NCBI GenBank assembly: GCA_937974245.1
Contig: CALJKV010000072.1
Coordinates: forward strand, 1-10,662
Direction of reading: 5' to 3'
DNA length: 10,662 nucleotides
DNA from: an uncultured Chloroflexota bacterium
GTDB lineage: Bacteria > Chloroflexota > Anaerolineae > Aggregatilineales > Phototrophicaceae
Each line of letters begins with the position of its first letter. Within the stretch, counting starts at the first letter, position 1. The notes under the pieces are model-generated. The model made no database searches. It was given only the letters and a program-made list of their open reading frames with translations, and was not told where the DNA came from. This document shows positions 6,365-10,662 of the stretch, piece by piece. Both the position numbers and the translations under genes were made by a program.

Positions 6365-6751
6365 ATGCAAAATATCGCAGCAGGCAAGTTCGAAATTGAC
6401 ATGATATTCAAAGATGCTGTAGACACCGAAATCCCAAAGATTGGTCAAGCTACGTTTGACAAGGTCTTCAGTGGCGAACTAACCGGCAATAGCCAGGGGC
6501 AATTCCTCAGTTTCATGACCAGCCGTGACAATTCAGCCGGTTATGTCGCAATTGAAGTTGTCATCGGCGAACTCAATGGTCGGCGCGGGAGCTTTGCCTT
6601 CTTACAACTGGGGATCATGGATCGCGGTCAACAACACTTGACTTATAAAATTGTCCCTGATTCGGGTACAGACCAACTTGTCGGGATCACGGGCGATCTC
6701 ACACTTGGGGAAGATCATCACTATGAACTCAGCTACCAATTGCCCGACTAA
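6365..6751 (+). CDS. DUF3224 family protein
   Basis: This gene encodes 128 residues with AGGAG 6 bases before the ATG. It opens with AAGKFEIDM, then FSGELTGNSQGQFLSFM, AGYVAIEVVIGELNGRRGSF and VPDSGTDQLVGITGDLTL, ending in HHYELSYQLPD. This run of Gly-centred beta-strand motifs is characteristic of DUF3224 proteins, small beta barrels of the allene-oxide-cyclase-like type found singly in soil bacteria and Chloroflexota. Length agrees with the family. Function is unknown. It stands alone on the plus strand between two truncated copies of the E-position gene, ending 30 bases before the second, and has AT-rich composition like the other plus-strand cargo. Confidence 0.88.
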   Translation: MQNIAAGKFEIDMIFKDAVDTEIPKIGQATFDKVFSGELTGNSQGQFLSFMTSRDNSAGYVAIEVVIGELNGRRGSFAFLQLGIMDRGQQHLTYKIVPDSGTDQLVGITGDLTLGEDHHYELSYQLPD

Positions 6752-6781
6752 GATTCGCTTTTCTTTGCACCGACTGTGCGT

Positions 6782-6958
6782 CTATTTACGGGGGTAATTG
6801 TATACACCGTAGTGACACTGCTGGACGTGCGCCAGGTCGCCGCGCTGGATGAGCAGCGTCGCCGTCGCCCGTTCCGGCGCGATGCCGCCGCCTTCAGGGG
6901 TTGGCAGGGTGAGGGTGAGGGTGATGATGGTAGGGGGTATGTCGTTTTGTTGAGTCAT
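6782..6958 (-). pseudogene. Truncated copy 2 of the E-position gene (5' end only)
   Basis: ATG 6958 opens a 58-codon frame ending at TAG 6782. The segment from PPTIITL to GDLAHVQQCHY matches residues 13-53 of the 224-residue protein, then continues into unrelated GVYNYPRK and a stop. The match therefore extends about 11 residues further than in copy 1. A two-residue expansion (TLTLTLP for TLTLP), from an extra six-base ACCCTC-type unit, distinguishes it. It shares IAPERATATLL with copy 1, where the full gene has IPLEHATATLL, so the two remnants are closer to each other than to the intact gene. No good ribosome binding site is visible; a pseudogene is likely. Confidence 0.8.
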
Positions 6959-7003
6959 GCTGATGGATAAACCAAAAAGGATACTACTGTTTTCGCATAA
7001 CCC

Positions 7004-7043
7004 CTCTCCTTAATCCCCTCAGCATCGCAATGGGGAAGGAAAG
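7004..7043. repeat. Imperfect intergenic hairpin
   Basis: In the 111-base gap between the primase stop and truncated copy 2, CCCC (7015-7018) can pair with GGGG (7032-7035), and CTCTCCTT (7004-7011) with AAGGAAAG (7036-7043) with one mismatch and a three-base bulge. There is no T-run on either side, so it is not a clear intrinsic terminator. It resembles the short palindromic intergenic repeats seen in many GC-rich genomes. It could end the helicase-primase transcript. Confidence 0.35.
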
Positions 7044-7069
7044 CTGAGTGCAGCGCAGCAGGGATGGGG

Positions 7070-7828
7070 TCAAGATTGATAGTAACTTATCTGGTTTGTC
7101 CATGAGTTCCTTTCATCCTGTATATAAAGTCCGCCGTAATCGGCAGGGTGCATTCCAATCGGAGTACAGATGTCTTTCAAGAGAATGGAGCCGCAGCGGA
7201 AACAGTGACCGTAACCGGTGCGGGTGTTGAAACCGAACGAGGGATGGCTATCATCGTGGTGGTGGCGTGCCGGGTAGAGGCACGGGCCGCTGAGCCAGTC
7301 ACCCTGCCGACTGTAACCCATGTCCGACAGCCGCCCGGTCACCGCGTCCAGCAGCGCCGGGTTGAGTCTGCCGTCTGACCACCGAGCCGCCGTCCTACGC
7401 GGTATCGGCGCAGTTTGTGGTGCTGTCTGACGCGGCAGAATGTAGCTGAATGCCGCCACCGGGTAGGCCGTGTCATGCAGCTCGACAATCCGGCAGCGGG
7501 CGTTATTTCTATTGGGTTTGCTGTTTCGAGTCCCTGCCAGTCTCAGACTCTGCGCTACACTGAGGCTGTCGCCACCGGCAGCCTGTCCCAATCCGCGCAG
7601 CAGCTGCCGCGCCAGCCCCAGGTCGGCCAACGGTTCCTCCAGCCACCAGTAGGCGTGAAACCCGCCGCCGGTGAAGGTGATGCACGACGGCGCCGGACGC
7701 AGCGCCCGCAGCTTTGCCAGGGTGTCGGGCGACGGGTCGTCCACATCCACGAACAACGCGGGCAGCGCTACGATGTTGCCCTCGCCGCCGCGTTTCCAGC
7801 GGGTCAATCCAGGCCGCCGCAATCCCAC
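7070..7828 (-). CDS. AEP-type (RepB-like) primase with zinc finger; true start probably upstream
   Basis: Read from GTG 7828 the protein has 252 residues. FVDVD (26-30) carries the two catalytic Asp of archaeo-eukaryotic primases, TGGGFHAYW (53-61) the sGxGxH-type motif, and LRLAGTRNSKP (96-105) a conserved region of plasmid and phage members. C183, H189, C209 and C212 form a CHC2-like zinc-binding site. Its role is to lay primers for replication of the element. The frame stays open upstream to a stop at 8204 and reads as plausible protein from about 8026 (ARSASYADAVCLTLTAIHPD, then GGWGAFVAV immediately before the GTG). Yet it contains no ATG, GTG or TTG in that stretch. A CTG at 8026 overlapping the helicase TGA by two bases is one candidate start and would add 66 residues. 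The C-terminus after the zinc finger is short, and no helicase domain is fused. Confidence 0.8.
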   Translation of the reverse strand: MGLRRPGLTRWKRGGEGNIVALPALFVDVDDPSPDTLAKLRALRPAPSCITFTGGGFHAYWWLEEPLADLGLARQLLRGLGQAAGGDSLSVAQSLRLAGTRNSKPNRNNARCRIVELHDTAYPVAAFSYILPRQTAPQTAPIPRRTAARWSDGRLNPALLDAVTGRLSDMGYSRQGDWLSGPCLYPARHHHDDSHPSFGFNTRTGYGHCFRCGSILLKDICTPIGMHPADYGGLYIQDERNSWTNQISYYQS

Positions 7829-8022
7829 CGCGACAAACGCGCCCCAGCCCCCCCGGTTGGCGTCCCACAGGGCGTCCAGCGCGTCAGACAGCAGAGCGGG
7901 TTGATGCAGCGGGATATGGCGTGAAGGTGTCGGGTGTTTACCGTCGGGATGGATGGCCGTCAGTGTCAGACAGACGGCATCCGCGTAAGACGCGCTGCGG
8001 GCGAGGAGGGCGTCCAGGAAGG

Positions 8023-10605
8023 TCAGAGCAGCGCCAGCTGCACCGTCTCGGCCTCGTGCGGGGCGCGGGATGGGACGAAAGGGTGGGCGGTCACCGGTTC
8101 GGGTGTATGGCGCGGTTTTGCGGGAGGTACCGCCGGGATTTCCGGCAGTTCGGCCACCGGCAGCAGCGCCGCCCGCGCCCGCCGGACAACCTCGGCGGCC
8201 ACTTCATCCTCGCAGCCGGTGAACACAAAACGATGCGCATTCAGCCAGCCGTGTACCCAGCGGGTCAGTGTTTCCGCGTGGACGGGATAGCGCTCGAAGT
8301 CCGGGTCGCGCAGCCCGACGACCGTGTACGCCCCCTCGTCATCCGGCACCCCATCCTGGAGCACCGCCAGGAGCTGCGCCTGCAAACGCGCCCGCTTGGC
8401 CTCATCATGGACGAGATGCACCGTGTCGAGGTAGCGTCCCACATCACGTACCAGCCGCGCCGTGTCAGACGATACGACCGGTTTTGGTGTCAGACGCGGG
8501 GCAGCCGGTTGGACGAGCACGCCACCCAGTTCAATCGCCGTCTGTATCACCGGGTCACGGTGGACTTCGGCTTCAGGTTCTGCCGCGACAGCGACGTTCC
8601 AGTAGGCGGCATCCTCAGCATCAATCTCACTCTGTACGGCACTCGCCCTGAACATCTCGCTGGGATCAAGCAGCGCCTCGTCCTTGGCGATGGCATCCAG
8701 CAGCGCCTCTTCGAAACCACTTTCACCCTCGGTGAGCGCATCCAGCCCGGTCAGGCCGATGTCACCGGTCAGCAGCTTGGCCGCCCGCTGCTTGCGGCTC
8801 ATGAGCTGGACGGCGGTGTGTTCCATCGTGCCCTCGGCGAAGAGGTAGACTGTCTTACAGCCGCCGTGTGTCTGGTTGAGGCGGTACGCCCGCGCCGCCG
8901 CCTGCATCATCGTCCCCAGATTGAAGGTGATTTCGTGGAAGATCAGTGTCGGGAAGTGGATCAGGTCGAGGCCGGTTTTGACCAGCTCCGGGTTACAGAC
9001 AACGACATTGACCCCGGCAGCGATCTGCCCGGCGATGACCTGCTCGCGCCGCTCGGCCTCGACGGTGTTTCGGAGGACGTAGGGCACGGCTCCCGGCACA
9101 TGCTGGCGAATCAATCCTTCAATGCGCGGCTGGATGTCGCGGGTTGAGGTCTGGCGCAGATACACCACACAGGGACGCCCGGCAGCCAGTTCGTCGGTCA
9201 GCAGGTCAATGAGCGCCTGTTCTTTGGCATAGACCCGCTCGTCGCCGTAAGACGGGATGCGCGTCACGATGTGGGACTGCTTCTCACCGGTGATCGGGTG
9301 CTTGATATGGTGGATGACCTCGGTTGGACGGAACGGCGTATTGATCCAACCCATCGCCCATTGCAGGTACGCCCCCCGGAAGGTGGTATCGCCCTCCCAA
9401 CGCCGCTGGATCAGGTAGTCTTTCAGCTGCTGGCGGGTGCGGTCATACTGGTCGTAGGTATCGGCGTCCATTTCGACCGGCAGGGCAACCTCCTCGTACT
9501 GCGGCAGCGCCTTGCCCAGGTCGGCCAACGAAAAGAAAATCGCGTGATCCAGCACTTCGGCCACCAGCAGCGGTGAGATGCCCGGCGCTTCCTCGTAAGG
9601 GCGCTCGTAAGTCGAAGTGCCGGTGTAGGCGCCGGTGTCCCGGTCATACGTCGGTCGTTCTTCCACGACCTGCTCCCGGACGCCCATGTCACTGACCCAA
9701 CTCGACTCGGCCCGTCCGCGCTGTTTGCCGTTGGCTTCGATCACCGTCTGGAAACGGGCTGACCCGCGCTCTTTGCGGCTCAGGCGATCCGCCCCACCCC
9801 AGGGATACCGCGCCCGGACGCGCGGGTTGAGGTGATACTCGATGTTGAAGAGCGACGATGCCTTGCCGTTGAAGGGCGTCCCGGTCAGCGCCAGCACCTT
9901 GTCCGCGATCCCGGCCAGGCGACCAAAGCTTTCGCCGTTGCCGGTGTCGCCGTTGGCCGCTTCATGCACTTCGTCCCAGATGAGCAGATACACCCGATCC
10001 GGGTACTGTCGCCGGATGTATTCATCCAGCCGGTAGCGCGGGTTCTTGGGGGCGTATTTGTGACCGGGCTGTGGACGTGAACCTCTGTCCCGTGCTTCTT
10101 GCCACAGCGGCGTGTTACAGGTCGAACAAACCCGCTTGCCGGATTTCAGCCAGTGTTCCGACGCCGGGGCGCTGATCCCCTTGCGCTCCTGCATCACGGT
10201 TGAGCCACAGCCCGGGCATTTCGGGACACGCTCGCGGGCGATGCGCTGGCTCGGTTCGTACCCCTCCGGCGTCGGCTGGTCCTGTCGCCACAGGGCGACG
10301 AATTCGTTCCGCCAGATGACCGCCGGTTCGCGGGCGGCACCCAGCTTGGTCAGGTCGCGCTTGATGAGGCCGATTTTCGGGATGCCTGCGCCGATTCGCG
10401 CTGCTTTATCAATGAATGACTTCGCCTGTTCATGTCTATCCAGACGCTCGACCAGCATGTTCGGATAGATGCTGAGCAGTTCGCGCTTCCACTTCTCGAC
10501 AAGGTGCGGTGGGCATACCACCAGGATGACCTGGTCATCGCGCATGGCGTGGGCGAGTTTCTGCACCGCGCCGGACGCAATGGCGATGGCCGCCGCGCTG
10601 CCCAT
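8023..10605 (-). CDS. SNF2-like DEAD/DEAH helicase, 5' end missing
   Basis: From ATG 10605 this gives 860 residues. VVCPPHLVEKWKREL (29-43) is motif Ia, LLIWDEVHEA (207-216) the DExH Walker B, LALTGTPFNGK (238-248) motif III, TGLDL (544-548) motif V and QAAARAYRLNQ (568-578) motif VI, the set of SNF2-type ATPases. A Cys-x2-Cys pair at 130/133 and another at 160/163 form an inserted zinc-binding module. The C-terminal 200 residues are acidic and unrecognised. The Walker A loop (GxGKT) that must precede motif Ia is absent: the protein starts MGSAAAIAIASG, and upstream in frame there is TAA at 10633-10635. Downstream codons look like the normal continuation after GKT, so the gene has lost its 5' part at about base 10594-10605. 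As it stands it should not hydrolyse ATP. It is adjacent to the primase, a probable replication pair. Confidence 0.82.
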   Translation of the reverse strand: MGSAAAIAIASGAVQKLAHAMRDDQVILVVCPPHLVEKWKRELLSIYPNMLVERLDRHEQAKSFIDKAARIGAGIPKIGLIKRDLTKLGAAREPAVIWRNEFVALWRQDQPTPEGYEPSQRIARERVPKCPGCGSTVMQERKGISAPASEHWLKSGKRVCSTCNTPLWQEARDRGSRPQPGHKYAPKNPRYRLDEYIRRQYPDRVYLLIWDEVHEAANGDTGNGESFGRLAGIADKVLALTGTPFNGKASSLFNIEYHLNPRVRARYPWGGADRLSRKERGSARFQTVIEANGKQRGRAESSWVSDMGVREQVVEERPTYDRDTGAYTGTSTYERPYEEAPGISPLLVAEVLDHAIFFSLADLGKALPQYEEVALPVEMDADTYDQYDRTRQQLKDYLIQRRWEGDTTFRGAYLQWAMGWINTPFRPTEVIHHIKHPITGEKQSHIVTRIPSYGDERVYAKEQALIDLLTDELAAGRPCVVYLRQTSTRDIQPRIEGLIRQHVPGAVPYVLRNTVEAERREQVIAGQIAAGVNVVVCNPELVKTGLDLIHFPTLIFHEITFNLGTMMQAAARAYRLNQTHGGCKTVYLFAEGTMEHTAVQLMSRKQRAAKLLTGDIGLTGLDALTEGESGFEEALLDAIAKDEALLDPSEMFRASAVQSEIDAEDAAYWNVAVAAEPEAEVHRDPVIQTAIELGGVLVQPAAPRLTPKPVVSSDTARLVRDVGRYLDTVHLVHDEAKRARLQAQLLAVLQDGVPDDEGAYTVVGLRDPDFERYPVHAETLTRWVHGWLNAHRFVFTGCEDEVAAEVVRRARAALLPVAELPEIPAVPPAKPRHTPEPVTAHPFVPSRAPHEAETVQLALL

Positions 10606-10662
10606 GACCGTATTGGGTAGGAACCCGGCGAGTTACCGTCTAAGCGGCACTTTTCCGGTGAA
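10606..10662. other. Edge sequence not matching the helicase gene
   Basis: This 57-base segment does not continue the helicase. In the helicase frame it has a stop (TAA, 10635-10633). On the plus strand it is open as MTVLGRNPASYRLSGTFPV from 10604 to the edge, but this is too short to assign. It may be the end of an inserted element or an assembly joint. Confidence 0.4.

Noticed and set aside
6776..6970. 64-codon plus-strand frame after DUF3224
   Set aside because: Antisense of truncated copy 2 of the E-position gene, which explains the bases fully.
7004..7043. Intrinsic terminator after the primase
   Set aside because: The stem has a bulge and a mismatch and is not followed by a T-run on either strand, so it is listed only as a hairpin.
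7714..9147. 477-codon plus-strand frame
   Set aside because: It lies opposite the primase and helicase, which have clear motifs. Its composition (Arg, His, Pro-rich start) is typical of antisense frames.

Overview
The window is a bacterial accessory region, most likely a plasmid or integrative element of a Chloroflexota-type (Anaerolineae-like) organism. That host guess comes from remembered family resemblance only: the pentapeptide-protein tail ending in RYTNPDHPDFW, and DinB/DUF3224 genes typical of that phylum. No rRNA, tRNA or CRISPR is visible. Both window edges look like breakpoints: each terminal gene stops resembling its family about 45-60 bases from the edge.

Layout, left to right. 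(1) 1-518, minus: 5' part of a PP-loop / PAPS-reductase-family gene. (2) 592-1461, plus: pentapeptide-repeat protein with one N-terminal membrane helix, whose 3' end overlaps the next gene tail-to-tail. (3) 1446-4919, minus: a compact six-gene operon that reads as a PRTRC cassette (ParB-Related, ThiF-Related Cassette). In transcription order it is an E-position protein, protein C (ubiquitin-like, ending in Gly), an unrecognised 86-residue protein, an F-like protein, protein B (E2-like fold, single Cys) and a ThiF/E1-like enzyme. Genes are joined by TGATG overlaps, and several use the same AAAGGAA ribosome binding site. (4) 4920-6958: cargo on the plus strand (two DinB-like genes, then a DUF3224 gene) alternating with two truncated minus-strand copies of the 5' end of the E-position gene. 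(5) 7070-10605, minus: a primase of the archaeo-eukaryotic type and an SNF2-like helicase, a probable replication module.

How the parts may work together: E1-, E2- and ubiquitin-like components in one operon suggest a protein-conjugation-like or sulfur-transfer-like chemistry of unknown target. The JAB peptidase (protein A), ParB and protein D of classical PRTRC cassettes are not in the window. The core genes are GC-rich and all on the minus strand. The pentapeptide, DinB and DUF3224 genes are visibly AT-richer and on the plus strand, as expected for later cargo. The repeated 5' ends of the E-position gene can be explained by two successive single-crossover insertions at that gene, each adding new divergent cargo while keeping one full copy.
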